IMG/VR virus record: IMGVR_UViG_3300030060_005656
Span: 1 to 64,000 of that record
From: a virus
Length of the DNA stretch: 64,000 bases
Strand: one strand, 5' to 3'
In this document: positions 7,643 to 16,664 of the stretch, one piece after another
Position numbering within the stretch: position 1 is the first letter of the stretch
How the letters are laid out: each line of letters starts with the position of its first letter
The notes under the pieces: generated by a model
What the model saw: the letters and a program-made list of their open reading frames with translations, nothing else
Told to the model about the DNA's origin: nothing
Database searches by the model: none
Position numbers and translations under genes: made by a program

Positions 7643-8940
7643 AAAAAATAGATAGTATATTACCAACACTGTTAAATTATTTACAGGAAAATAAACCAAA
7701 ATACTTATACAACCAATCTTTTGTGCCTGGTGAAAGTCAAGTACTATATTCAGGACCTTACTGGGATGAGGAAGAAATTATGGCAGCCATTAAAACTTTT
7801 ATAGAAGGTAAGTGGGTAGTTGCTGGAGAAAATGTAAATAAATTTGAACGTGCTTTTGGTAGAGTTTTTGGTGCAAAATTTGTACAAATGGTAAATTCTG
7901 GTAGTTCAGCTAATTTAGTTCTAATATCGGCTCTAAAAAAATATTTTGGTTGGGAGGATGGTGACGAAGTCATAGTTTCTCCCGTTGGATTCCCAACAAC
8001 TATATCTGTTTTGGTACAGAATGGTTTAAAACCAGTTTTTATAGATATAGAGTATGAAACTCTTAACTTTGACATTACAAAAATAGAAGAAAAGATAACC
8101 CCTAAAACTAAAGCTATTTTTGTTTCTCCTGTCCTGGGTAATGTTCCTGACATGGACTTTTTAACTGAATTATGTAAAAAACACGACATAAGATTAATTG
8201 GTGATAGTTGTGATAGTATTGGGTCTAAATGGGATGGTAAACACTTAAGTGAATATTACGAAGCGTGGACATCTTCTTTTTATCCTGCACACCACATATC
8301 AACAGGAGAAGGTGGAGCTGTATGTACTAACATAGCACCATTAAAAAGATTATTTACTAGTTTTGCTTGGTGGGGTAGAGATTGTTATTGTGTTGGTTCT
8401 GCTAATTTATTATCGTGTGGTACTTGTGGTAAAAGATTCGATAAATGGTTAGATTCTTATGACGGAATAATTGACCACAAATATGTTTTTACTAATATGG
8501 GTTATAACCTAAAACCTATGGATTTACAAGGTTCTATTGGACTTATTCAGTTAAAGAAATTTGAGGAGATTGACAACAATAGAAAACGAAGTAAAAATAC
8601 TATAGAATCTATATTTTTAAAATATGTTGATGGGATTAAGGGTGTATCTATGTTACCTAAAGCTGACACTTGTTGGTTTGGTACTCCTTTTATTTGTGAT
8701 AATAAACAATTAAAAGATAAACTAGTTGCTTTTCTAGAAGAGAATAAAATACAAACTAGAAATTACTTTGCTGGAAACATACTAATGCACCCAGGTTATA
8801 AACATTTAGATGATTTAAATAAGTACCCAAACGCTAATACAGTTTTAGACAAAGTATTTTTTGTGGGGGCAGCACCACATTACACAGAAGAAGTTTTTGA
8901 TTATATAGAAAGTATATTTGTTAATAAATGGGAAAATTAA
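7639..8940 (+). CDS. rfbH: RfbH/E1-like CDP-4-keto-6-deoxyhexose 3-dehydrase (DegT family, PMP and Fe-S type)
   Basis: The 433-residue protein belongs to the DegT/DnrJ/EryC1/StrS aminotransferase-fold family. The PLP-lysine position reads SFYPAHHISTGEGG, with His218-His219 instead of the aminotransferase Lys, as in the C-3 dehydrases E1 (RfbH/AscC) and ColD. Cysteines at 191, 249, 251 and 260/263 give C-x57-C-x-C-x8-C, close to the cluster motif reported for the [2Fe-2S] enzyme E1, and CGKRFD follows as in that enzyme. Such enzymes remove the C-3 hydroxyl on the way to 3,6-dideoxyhexoses. The CDP-sugar synthase and 4,6-dehydratase and a reductase partner are not visible here. Confidence 0.8.
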   Translation: MKKIDSILPTLLNYLQENKPKYLYNQSFVPGESQVLYSGPYWDEEEIMAAIKTFIEGKWVVAGENVNKFERAFGRVFGAKFVQMVNSGSSANLVLISALKKYFGWEDGDEVIVSPVGFPTTISVLVQNGLKPVFIDIEYETLNFDITKIEEKITPKTKAIFVSPVLGNVPDMDFLTELCKKHDIRLIGDSCDSIGSKWDGKHLSEYYEAWTSSFYPAHHISTGEGGAVCTNIAPLKRLFTSFAWWGRDCYCVGSANLLSCGTCGKRFDKWLDSYDGIIDHKYVFTNMGYNLKPMDLQGSIGLIQLKKFEEIDNNRKRSKNTIESIFLKYVDGIKGVSMLPKADTCWFGTPFICDNKQLKDKLVAFLEENKIQTRNYFAGNILMHPGYKHLDDLNKYPNANTVLDKVFFVGAAPHYTEEVFDYIESIFVNKWEN

Positions 8941-10334
8941 AAGTTTTAGTATTAGGTGATGGTTTACTAGGTTCGGAAATTGTTAAACAAACCGAATGGG
9001 ACTATATTTCTAGAAAGAAAGATGGTTTTGATATTACTGATATGGAAACTTATCATTTACTAACAAATGTAGAATTTGGTGCTATACAACATTGTAAATA
9101 TGATATTATTCTTAATTGCATTGCAAATACAGACACTTACAGTACTGATAAAGATTTACATTGGAAAGTTAATTATGAAGGTTTATCTAATCTAATTAAA
9201 TTTTGTAATGACTGGAAAGTAAAGTTAGTTCATATATCCACAGACTATGTTTATTCTGGTTCTGATACAGAGGCTACCGAAAATACCGTACCTGTTCACT
9301 GTAACAACTGGTATGGTTACACTAAGTTGTTAGGTGATGGTTTGGTTCAACTAAAATCAAATAATTACCTTTTATGTAGGTGTACTCACAAACCTAAACC
9401 ATTTCCTTATGATGGTGCTTGGATTGACCAGGTTGGTAATTTTGACTATGTCTCTAACATCTCAAAACTTATCATAGATATGATAACCAATAATTTAAGT
9501 GGTTTATATAATGTGGGCACTGAAACTAAAACAATATATGAACTGGCTTCCGAAACAAGAAAAGTTAAAAAAATATATGCACCACAACAAGTACCTAAAA
9601 ATCTTTCTATGAATTTAGATAAATTACATAAAGGTTTAAATAAACCATTTTTTTCCATAGCTATACCAACTTATGGATACAATGGAAGGGGGGTTGAGTT
9701 TTTAGATTTTAGTTTAGAAATTATAAGTAGACAAACTTTTAAAGACTTTGAAGTTGTATTATCAGACCATAGTGAAGATGATACTATAAAAGAGGTTTAC
9801 GATAAGTGGGCTGACAAGTTAAATATTAAATATTTTAGGAATTCTAAAGGTAGGGGTATCATATCTCCTAATATAAATAACGCTATGAAGTTATGTAACG
9901 GTAAATGGATTAAAGTTTTATTCCAAGACGATTTCTTATATAACGAAAACTCTTTAGAGCTACAACACGAATTACTAAACGCTCAACCAAACATAAGTTG
10001 GGTTATGACTAAATTCTATCATAGTAATGACGGTAAGTCGTTTTATAGACTATACAACCCAAGATGGAATAATATGATATGGACTGGAAATAATACCATG
10101 GGATGTCCTACTGGTATGACCATTAAAAATAAAAATCTAATATTTTTTGACGAAGGTTTAAATTGGTTGATGGACGTAGATTATTACAAACGTATGTTTG
10201 ATTTACATGGTGAACCAACTATATTAGATGAAATAACAGTAGTTAATAGGACTTGGGGTAATAGACTTACTGATACCATACCTCAGTCTTTAAAAGATAA
10301 AGAATTTGAAATGTTAAAACTTAAATATGCTTAA
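8928..10334 (+). CDS. Fusion of RmlD-like sugar reductase and GT2 glycosyltransferase
   Basis: Residues 1-225 form an extended SDR like dTDP-4-dehydrorhamnose reductase: LVLGDGLLGSEIVKQ (nucleotide loop), LNCIANTDTYSTD, HISTDYVYSG, and YGYTK with the catalytic Tyr and Lys. Residues from about 240 form a GT2 transferase: FFSIAIPTYGYNGRG, VLSDHSEDDT and the acidic VLFQDDF. A fused reductase and transferase would couple making the final NDP-sugar to using it. It overlaps the dehydrase gene by 13 bases and the next gene by 8. Confidence 0.75.
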   Translation: MGKLKVLVLGDGLLGSEIVKQTEWDYISRKKDGFDITDMETYHLLTNVEFGAIQHCKYDIILNCIANTDTYSTDKDLHWKVNYEGLSNLIKFCNDWKVKLVHISTDYVYSGSDTEATENTVPVHCNNWYGYTKLLGDGLVQLKSNNYLLCRCTHKPKPFPYDGAWIDQVGNFDYVSNISKLIIDMITNNLSGLYNVGTETKTIYELASETRKVKKIYAPQQVPKNLSMNLDKLHKGLNKPFFSIAIPTYGYNGRGVEFLDFSLEIISRQTFKDFEVVLSDHSEDDTIKEVYDKWADKLNIKYFRNSKGRGIISPNINNAMKLCNGKWIKVLFQDDFLYNENSLELQHELLNAQPNISWVMTKFYHSNDGKSFYRLYNPRWNNMIWTGNNTMGCPTGMTIKNKNLIFFDEGLNWLMDVDYYKRMFDLHGEPTILDEITVVNRTWGNRLTDTIPQSLKDKEFEMLKLKYA

Positions 10335-10992
10335 TTTAAAAAATGTAACACTTATAGCCCTAAGTTCAATAAAACTAGAAAAAACCATTAAAGCTTTAGA
10401 GTATAGTTGTCGTGGAATTAGTTTTGGTGGGGTTAAATTAGTTTCTGACACAAGACCTGATAATTTACCTGATTTTATCACTCATGAATTTTGTCCTAAA
10501 ATGTCCAATATAGATGAATGGAATTACGCTGCGATATATGAGTTACCTAAACATGTGTCTACGGAATTTGCTATGTTAATACATGATGATGGATTTGTTG
10601 TTAACCCAGAATCTTGGCGTGATGAGTTTTTTGAGTATGATTATATAGGTGCTCCTTACCCACTACCACAAGATAATTTTTCGTATAGAGACATAAATGG
10701 TAATCTGATAAGAGTTGGTAATAGTGTTTCTTTAAGAAGTAAAAAATTACTAGACTTACCTATAGAATTAGATTTGGAATGGAAAGCTTTTCATGGATAT
10801 TATAATGAAGACGGTTATATTTGTGTAAACTATCGACATAAGTATCTTGAACATGGTATGAAATTTGCTGATATAGACGTTGCCAAATATTTTTCACACG
10901 AAAATATGATGCCTGAGATTCAAGGAATAAAACCTTTTGCTTTCCATAGACACTATGGAACAAACTCTATTTACCCAAACTATGGAAAATAA
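10327..10992 (+). CDS. DUF5672-family protein, putative glycosyltransferase
   Basis: The 221-residue protein matches the DUF5672 pattern: MLIHDDGFVVNPESWRD (about residues 83-99) followed by YDYIGAPYP, then RVGNSVSLRSKKL and a C-terminal PFAFHRHYG. DUF5672 proteins occur in polysaccharide loci and have a GT-A-like look, with the DD pair as possible metal ligand; their activity is not established to my knowledge. It overlaps both neighbours. Confidence 0.7.
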   Translation: MLNLKNVTLIALSSIKLEKTIKALEYSCRGISFGGVKLVSDTRPDNLPDFITHEFCPKMSNIDEWNYAAIYELPKHVSTEFAMLIHDDGFVVNPESWRDEFFEYDYIGAPYPLPQDNFSYRDINGNLIRVGNSVSLRSKKLLDLPIELDLEWKAFHGYYNEDGYICVNYRHKYLEHGMKFADIDVAKYFSHENMMPEIQGIKPFAFHRHYGTNSIYPNYGK

Positions 10993-11716
10993 AAAAATAC
11001 ATACTAATTTTGTAGTCGCTAGTGATTACAATTGGTTACCTGAAAATCTAGAGGATTCCTGGGTACACCAATACACAGATAACTATTTAATCTATGATAA
11101 ATTTCATAGATTTGAAGAGTCCGATAAAGTTAAACATCAACTAAATGTGGGTCAAAATATTTATGATATGTTTGATTTCATTGTTAGAAATTATGATAAC
11201 TTACCTGAATGTACTTTATTTTGTAGAGCATGTTTATTATGGCCAAAAGATACTGGTACACCTAGATTGGACGATAATGGGAATAGGTTGTCTAATGGTA
11301 ATTGTGGGTTAGATAAATTCCATGAGTTGATGAATAACAATACATTTACAGAATTACATGATTTTGGTCCTGAAGTGCACAAAGGTCCTGGAAGTAAGAT
11401 GGCTGAAGATGGTGGGTTTTTAGAAATTAATAACAGTTGGTATTTCCACCATGTACCATCTAGACACTTTAACAATACCAATGCTTTTCTACAGGACGTA
11501 TTTGTAAATCCAGAATTACCAGAATATATAAGATTTTCACCTGGTGGAAACTATATAATACCTAAACACACTATATTAAAGTATAGTAAAAACTTTTATG
11601 AACAAATAAGAAAAATACTTAACTGGGATGTTGTTGTTGGTGAAGCACATCTTATTGAGCGTTGTATATATACTTTTTTTACTTGTGACTATGAGGTAAA
11701 CGAAAAATATAAATAA
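10982..11716 (+). CDS. DUF3431-family protein, putative glycosyltransferase
   Basis: The protein resembles DUF3431 proteins of polysaccharide clusters: NFVVASDYNWLPE at the start, VGQNIYDMFDFIVRNYDNLP, LFCRA, and a C-terminal WDVVVGEAHLIERCIYTFF. I chose the ATG at 10982 (11-base overlap with the previous gene) over the upstream ATG at 10937, which would extend 56 bases into that gene. Its last base pair abuts the next gene. Activity is unproven. Confidence 0.65.
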   Translation: MENKKIHTNFVVASDYNWLPENLEDSWVHQYTDNYLIYDKFHRFEESDKVKHQLNVGQNIYDMFDFIVRNYDNLPECTLFCRACLLWPKDTGTPRLDDNGNRLSNGNCGLDKFHELMNNNTFTELHDFGPEVHKGPGSKMAEDGGFLEINNSWYFHHVPSRHFNNTNAFLQDVFVNPELPEYIRFSPGGNYIIPKHTILKYSKNFYEQIRKILNWDVVVGEAHLIERCIYTFFTCDYEVNEKYK

Positions 11717-12627
11717 TGTCAACAATCAGAGCTTTCATGTTTCACGATGTTAGGGATTTATCACAAACTGAGTATCCTAGCAGATATAATTTAAGGTCTT
11801 TTATAGATAAAAAGGAATTTAACCACCAACTAAACTTTATAAATAAAAATTATAAAATAATAAGTAGTTTGGAGGTGCCTAATTTAAATTTAGATGATGG
11901 TAATATAAATTATGCTGTTTTAACTTTTGATGATGGGTTGGTCGACCATTTTTATGTTCACCAACAATTAAAAAAACTGAATATTAGTGGTACTTTTCTA
12001 ATACCTACGGCTCCTGTTGTTGAGCAAAAAATGATTCACAGTCACACAATACAATTTATTTTAGCTGCGAGAGATGAAAAATTATTAACCAAAGAAATTT
12101 TATTAAACTTTGAAAACTCTTCTGACTTATGGATTAAGTATTCCCACACCAACTGGGTAGACAATTGGTGGACTAAAGAGATGATATTTGTTACTAACTT
12201 TTTAAGACGGTACAAATCTCCGACTTTTAATAATTACCAGTATACGGAACATCTTTTCCAAAAATACGTTTCTAAAGATATCCATTCTTTCGCTTCTAAC
12301 TTTTATCTTAACCCAAACCAAATAGAAGAAATGAGTTACAATAATATGGTTATAGGTGGACATGGTAATTCCTCAGACAATCTTTTATTGGTAGAAGATG
12401 TCGAGGCTGACATAAATAGGTCACATTGGTTTGTTGAGCATTTTTCCGATGATTTTGTTTTTTCTTACCCTAATGGTGGTTTTAATCAAGAAATAAAAAA
12501 TACTTTAAAAAAGTATAAATGTAAGTTATCTTATACCGTAGTACCCCAAACCTTAACTTCATTAGATAATATAGACGTTTTAGAGTTTCCTCGTTACGAT
12601 TCTCCACAAAGAATACCATTAAAATGA
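11716..12627 (+). CDS. Polysaccharide deacetylase-like (NodB/CE4) protein
   Basis: The protein has the NodB-type order: FMFHDV near the start, the metal and catalytic Asp motif TFDDG (70-74), then GGHGNSSDNL in the place of the metal-binding H-S/T-x-x-H motif, and FSYPNGGF as motif 3. Only the first His of motif 2 is kept, so zinc binding may be altered or activity lost. Family members remove N-acetyl groups from sugars. No signal peptide, so it would act in the cytoplasm. It precedes a formyltransferase gene with a 4-base overlap, suggesting consecutive modification of an amino sugar. Confidence 0.7.
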   Translation: MSTIRAFMFHDVRDLSQTEYPSRYNLRSFIDKKEFNHQLNFINKNYKIISSLEVPNLNLDDGNINYAVLTFDDGLVDHFYVHQQLKKLNISGTFLIPTAPVVEQKMIHSHTIQFILAARDEKLLTKEILLNFENSSDLWIKYSHTNWVDNWWTKEMIFVTNFLRRYKSPTFNNYQYTEHLFQKYVSKDIHSFASNFYLNPNQIEEMSYNNMVIGGHGNSSDNLLLVEDVEADINRSHWFVEHFSDDFVFSYPNGGFNQEIKNTLKKYKCKLSYTVVPQTLTSLDNIDVLEFPRYDSPQRIPLK

Positions 12628-13262
12628 AAATAGTTTATTATGGATATCGTGAATGGTCTTTTAAAATATTTAATAAACTTAAAGTAACAGACAAATATTT
12701 AGTCACACATAAAGATTATAGTATTATAGACACAATTAAACCAGACTTGGTTTTTTTTGTTGGGTGGAGTGATATTATACCCCAAGAAATAATAGAAAAT
12801 AATTTATGTGTTTGTTTACACCCATCACCCCTACCCAAATATAGAGGGGGTAGTCCTATACAAAACCAATTATTAAAAAATGAAAAAAATAGTATGGTTA
12901 GTTTATTTGTTATGGATAAGGGTATTGACACTGGGGACATCCTATTTCAATCACCCATTAGTCTATTTGGTGAGTTAGATGATATTTTTAATGAAATAGT
13001 AAGAGAAGGAATCAAAGGTATTGACTTTATAGTGGACAATTTCCAAGAAATTCCTACTTTTAGAAAAAAGCAAGATTTAGATTCTGGTACTTTTTTTAAT
13101 AGATTGAAACCGACTGATAGTGAGTTAAAGGTTGAGGATTTTATTGAGTACGGTCCAGAGTATTTTCATAACAAAATTAGAGGGTTATCTTCACCTTACC
13201 CTAACGCTTATATAAAGTGTAAAAATGGTGAAAAACTATACATATTAAAAACAAGATATTAA
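12624..13262 (+). CDS. Formyltransferase family protein (sugar N-formyltransferase-like)
   Basis: The core resembles 10-formyl-tetrahydrofolate-dependent formyltransferases: HPSPLPKYRGGSP (about residues 71-83) and FVMDKGIDTGDIL with the catalytic Asp. The Asn two residues before the His in typical enzymes is Cys here (C-L-H). At 212 residues there is no tRNA-binding C-terminal domain, so it is not a methionyl-tRNA formyltransferase. In this context it would N-formylate an amino sugar such as Qui4N-type sugars, if active. Confidence 0.7.
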   Translation: MKIVYYGYREWSFKIFNKLKVTDKYLVTHKDYSIIDTIKPDLVFFVGWSDIIPQEIIENNLCVCLHPSPLPKYRGGSPIQNQLLKNEKNSMVSLFVMDKGIDTGDILFQSPISLFGELDDIFNEIVREGIKGIDFIVDNFQEIPTFRKKQDLDSGTFFNRLKPTDSELKVEDFIEYGPEYFHNKIRGLSSPYPNAYIKCKNGEKLYILKTRY

Positions 13263-14188
13263 TGAGAAATGAAAAAATATTCATAACAGGTGGAGCGGGG
13301 TTTTTAGGTAGGAATCTCGTTAAAAGATTATATAAAGATAATGAAATAACAGTATATTCTAGAGACGAAGCTAAACATTATTACATGAAAAAAGATTATC
13401 CTTCTGTTAAGTTTGTTGTTGGGGATATAAGAAATAGAGATTTATTAATTAGAAAATCTAAAGGTCACACTGTTGGTATTTTTGCTGCGTCTTTAAAACA
13501 AATTGAGGCGTGTAATGACAATTACGAAGAGGCCGCTAAAACAATTGTAGACGGAGCCTTTAACTCAAGACTAGCAGCTGAACAAAATAATTTTAAGTCT
13601 GCTTGTTTTATTTCCACAGATAAGAGTAGAGCTGCCACAACATTATATGGTGCAATGAAATATGTCGCTGGTGAAGGTTTTGTGGTGGGTGAGTCTAATT
13701 GTAAGTTAACTACAGCTATATATGGAAATGTTACAAACTCTACTGGTTCTATAATACCATTAATTTGGAATTTCATTAATAAAAATGCGATATTGTCATT
13801 ATACGGCACTGAAATGACCAGATTTTTACTAGATGTAGATGATGCTGTAGATTTAATTATGAAGTCACCATCTTACGCTGGGTGTAATTTAATTCCTATA
13901 GCAAAATCATTTAAGGTTAAAGACTTATTTGATATTTATTCGGAAGAATTTGGTTTACAATATAAAGTTACAGAACCTCGTACTGGTGAAAAAATACATG
14001 AAATAATGGCATCCAATGAAGAGGTTAGGAGAATGGAATTAATAAAAAATGATGGAATCTATTTATTACACCCACAAAAAGACATACACCAAATATCGTT
14101 TAAACATGGAGAATATTCCTCCAGAGACCACTGTCTTACTAAAAATGAATTATATAATTATTTAAAATCTAAAAATTTTTACAAATAA
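13262..14188 (+). CDS. CapD/PseB-like NDP-sugar dehydratase or epimerase (extended SDR)
   Basis: KIFITGGAGFLGRNLVKRL is the Rossmann nucleotide loop, FVVGDIRNRDLL the Asp-containing second motif, and CFISTDKSRAATTLYGAMK matches the STDK...YGxxK signature of UDP-GlcNAc 4,6-dehydratases and 5-epimerases (PseB, FnlA, CapE). It has 308 residues, close to the family norm. It likely converts a UDP-HexNAc to a 4-keto-6-deoxy intermediate. It starts immediately at the previous stop and abuts the next gene. Confidence 0.75.
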   Translation: MRNEKIFITGGAGFLGRNLVKRLYKDNEITVYSRDEAKHYYMKKDYPSVKFVVGDIRNRDLLIRKSKGHTVGIFAASLKQIEACNDNYEEAAKTIVDGAFNSRLAAEQNNFKSACFISTDKSRAATTLYGAMKYVAGEGFVVGESNCKLTTAIYGNVTNSTGSIIPLIWNFINKNAILSLYGTEMTRFLLDVDDAVDLIMKSPSYAGCNLIPIAKSFKVKDLFDIYSEEFGLQYKVTEPRTGEKIHEIMASNEEVRRMELIKNDGIYLLHPQKDIHQISFKHGEYSSRDHCLTKNELYNYLKSKNFYK

Positions 14189-14898
14189 TGAAAGTTTTAG
14201 TTTTAGGTCATAAAGGTATGTTGGGTCATATGGTATCAAAATACCTACGTGATAATAAGGTAGAGGTTGTCACTAGTGATGTGAGATGGCCAGAATCCCC
14301 TTTTAAACGAGATATTAAATTAGATTATGTTATTAACTGCATTGGTGCTATACCTCAAAGAACCAAAACTTTTGATATAAATTGGCACCTTCCGATATGG
14401 TTAGACTTTAATTCTCCTTGTAGAGTTATTCATCCTGGTACTGATTGTGAAATGGATGACGATGATTATGGTAAATCTAAAAAAACCGCTGCCGACTTTC
14501 TAAACTCAATTGGGACCCAAACTAAAATACTAAAGACTTCTATTATTGGTCCAGAACTAAACAGTAACTCTAGTTTATTGGAGTGGTTTTTATCACAAAA
14601 TGAAGATGTTTTTGGTTATACTAAAGCTATGTGGAATGGGAATACCACACTAGAGTGGGCAAAACAATGTCTTGCCCTTATGACTGTTTGGGACGATTAT
14701 CCAACGGAAACAATATTAGAAGGTCAATGTGTAAGTAAGTATGTATTGTTGGAGACTATTAATGGTGTTTTTGGGAAAGGGTTAACTATAAATCCTAAGG
14801 AGGATGGTAAGGATAAATGTCTTACAGGTAGAATTAAAACTGACAATATCAAAAAACAATTAGAAGAACTAAAAAAATATTATTATGATAACAACTAA
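14188..14898 (+). CDS. RmlD/CapF-like NDP-sugar reductase (SDR)
   Basis: This 236-residue protein begins KVLVLGHKGMLGHMVSKYL, typical of RmlD-like reductases, and has VINCIGAIPQ and DYGKSKKTAADFL with Tyr and Lys in the catalytic spacing. IIGPELN follows as in extended SDRs. Gene order after a CapD/PseB-like enzyme suggests it reduces the 4-keto product. The family is clear; the substrate is inferred. It overlaps the following fucosyltransferase-like gene by 14 bases. Confidence 0.7.
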   Translation: MKVLVLGHKGMLGHMVSKYLRDNKVEVVTSDVRWPESPFKRDIKLDYVINCIGAIPQRTKTFDINWHLPIWLDFNSPCRVIHPGTDCEMDDDDYGKSKKTAADFLNSIGTQTKILKTSIIGPELNSNSSLLEWFLSQNEDVFGYTKAMWNGNTTLEWAKQCLALMTVWDDYPTETILEGQCVSKYVLLETINGVFGKGLTINPKEDGKDKCLTGRIKTDNIKKQLEELKKYYYDNN

Positions 14899-15796
14899 TT
14901 TAACGGGTAATTTAGGAAATCACATGTGGCAATATGCTGTTTGTAGAACTATAGCAGAAGAACTAGGGTATGAATGGGGTATTAACCCAACGCCTAGTCA
15001 CGATTATTTTAACGGTGCAAATCAAATGGATTTTATGGATGTAGATTTTGGTATGGTGGTAAGTGGTATTGTTAACGAATATCATGAGCCTTGGAAAACC
15101 TACCACCATGTAGACGCTGTAAACATAACAATGTTAAACTCTAGTTTATATGAAATAGATGATAATACTATTTTAATAGGAGATAATGGAGCGAAAGGTG
15201 GTATATATCAATCTGAAGAATATATTAAAGATAGGAAGGATGATATTTTAAAGTGGTTTAAGATAAAAGACAATAAAAAGAAAGAATACGATACTAAATT
15301 AAATGAACTAGGAGTTACCTTAGATGAAAATACTTGTATTATTAATTTTAGAGGTGGTGAATATAGAGGTATACCTAATGTTTTATTACGTAGAGAGTAT
15401 TGGCGAGATTGTGTGAATTACATGTTAACTTTAAATCCAAATATGAATTTTGTGGTAGTTACTGATGACCCACCAACAGCCTCACAATTTATGCCTTTTC
15501 AAATGAAATGTATTCACATAGACGTAGGTTTTGATTATTATTGTGTTAACCAAGCTAAATGGTTAATCATATCCAACTCAACGTTTGGGTGGTGGGCTGC
15601 ATGGTTAAATGAAACTTGTAACAAAATTATAGCTCCCAAATATTGGGCAAGACATAATGTTAGTGATGGTTATTGGGCAACAGGTGACGCTTACACCTCA
15701 TGTTTTAATTATATGGATAGAGAAGGTTCTGTATCTGATTTTGAAACTTGTAAATCTGAAGCATTAAATTATTATAAATTAAAAAATATTATTTAA
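14885..15796 (+). CDS. GT11-like (alpha-1,2-fucosyltransferase type) glycosyltransferase
   Basis: The N-terminal NLTGNLGNHMWQYAVCRTIA corresponds to the GGLGNQMFQYA motif of GT11 enzymes. FRGGEYRG (about residues 154-161) stands where most GT11 enzymes have HxRRxDY, and ISNSTFGWWAAWLN matches the C-terminal SNSSFSWWGAWL motif. At 303 residues it is near family length. It probably transfers fucose or a related 6-deoxyhexose from a GDP-sugar. A second, more canonical copy lies at 16665. Confidence 0.75.
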   Translation: MITTNLTGNLGNHMWQYAVCRTIAEELGYEWGINPTPSHDYFNGANQMDFMDVDFGMVVSGIVNEYHEPWKTYHHVDAVNITMLNSSLYEIDDNTILIGDNGAKGGIYQSEEYIKDRKDDILKWFKIKDNKKKEYDTKLNELGVTLDENTCIINFRGGEYRGIPNVLLRREYWRDCVNYMLTLNPNMNFVVVTDDPPTASQFMPFQMKCIHIDVGFDYYCVNQAKWLIISNSTFGWWAAWLNETCNKIIAPKYWARHNVSDGYWATGDAYTSCFNYMDREGSVSDFETCKSEALNYYKLKNII

Positions 15797-16660
15797 ATGG
15801 GAAAAATATATGATTGTTTTAATTTCTTTAATGAGTTAGACATTTTAGAACTAAGATTAAATATTCTCTACGAACATGTAGATTATTTTGTAATTGTAGA
15901 ATCTACAGTTACTCACTCTGGCCAACCTAAACCTTTTTACCTAGAAGAAAATAAGGAGCGTTTTTCTAAGTTTTGGGACAAGATTATTAGTTTTAAAGTA
16001 TCTGACACACCTGAAGATTTTGTTAACCTTCCTAACACAGGATTTTTCGACGCTGAATTAGATAAGGTACACTACTATATCCGCACACAAACTAATAGGT
16101 TTGATAGGAGTACACAAGTAGATTATGGTAGAGATTTTTTCCAAAAAGAATCGGTTAGAAGAGCTCTAGTAAATTGTAATGAAGATGATATAATTATTAT
16201 ATCAGATGCTGATGAAATACCAAACCCAGAAATACTTAAAGATTTAAAGTCTCTTTCTTTAGATAATACAATATATTCCCTTTCCCAACCAATGTATTCT
16301 TATTACTTAAATATGTTAAGTGATTCGGACTGGCACGGTTCAAAGATGGGTCTATATAAAAACGTAAAAGAATTATCTTTTAACGAAATTAGGGGTGATT
16401 CAAACCTAACAACTAAATTGACTAATGGTGGATGGCATTTTAGTTTTATGGGTGGTGAAGAAATGGTAAAAACAAAAATAACATCTTATTCGGCTAGGGA
16501 TTTAGTAAATGACCAAGTCCTATCAAGTATTAAGAGTAATATAGAAAATGACCAAGATGTTTTTTTTAGAGGTAAATTAACAAAAGTAAAATTAGACGAA
16601 AGTTTTCCAGAATACGTATTAAATAATATACCATATTATAGTAAAATGATTAAAGAGTAA
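15797..16660 (+). CDS. GT17 family glycosyltransferase
   Basis: The sequence opens with KIYDCFNFFNELDILELRL and continues VDYFVIVESTVTHSGQPKP, the signature of GT17 enzymes (bisecting beta-1,4-GlcNAc transferase family in animals, uncharacterised bacterial homologues). IISDADEIPNPEIL (about residues 134-147) carries the DAD metal-binding motif, and GGWHFSFMGG lies near the C-terminal end. It sits between two GT11-like genes and directly follows the first. Donor unknown, GlcNAc being the family precedent. Confidence 0.8.
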   Translation: MGKIYDCFNFFNELDILELRLNILYEHVDYFVIVESTVTHSGQPKPFYLEENKERFSKFWDKIISFKVSDTPEDFVNLPNTGFFDAELDKVHYYIRTQTNRFDRSTQVDYGRDFFQKESVRRALVNCNEDDIIIISDADEIPNPEILKDLKSLSLDNTIYSLSQPMYSYYLNMLSDSDWHGSKMGLYKNVKELSFNEIRGDSNLTTKLTNGGWHFSFMGGEEMVKTKITSYSARDLVNDQVLSSIKSNIENDQDVFFRGKLTKVKLDESFPEYVLNNIPYYSKMIKE

Positions 16661-16664
16661 CTCT

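Noticed and set aside
10937-10981. Upstream ATG for the DUF3431-like gene
   Set aside because: It would overlap the previous gene by 56 bases, and family similarity begins after the ATG at 10982.
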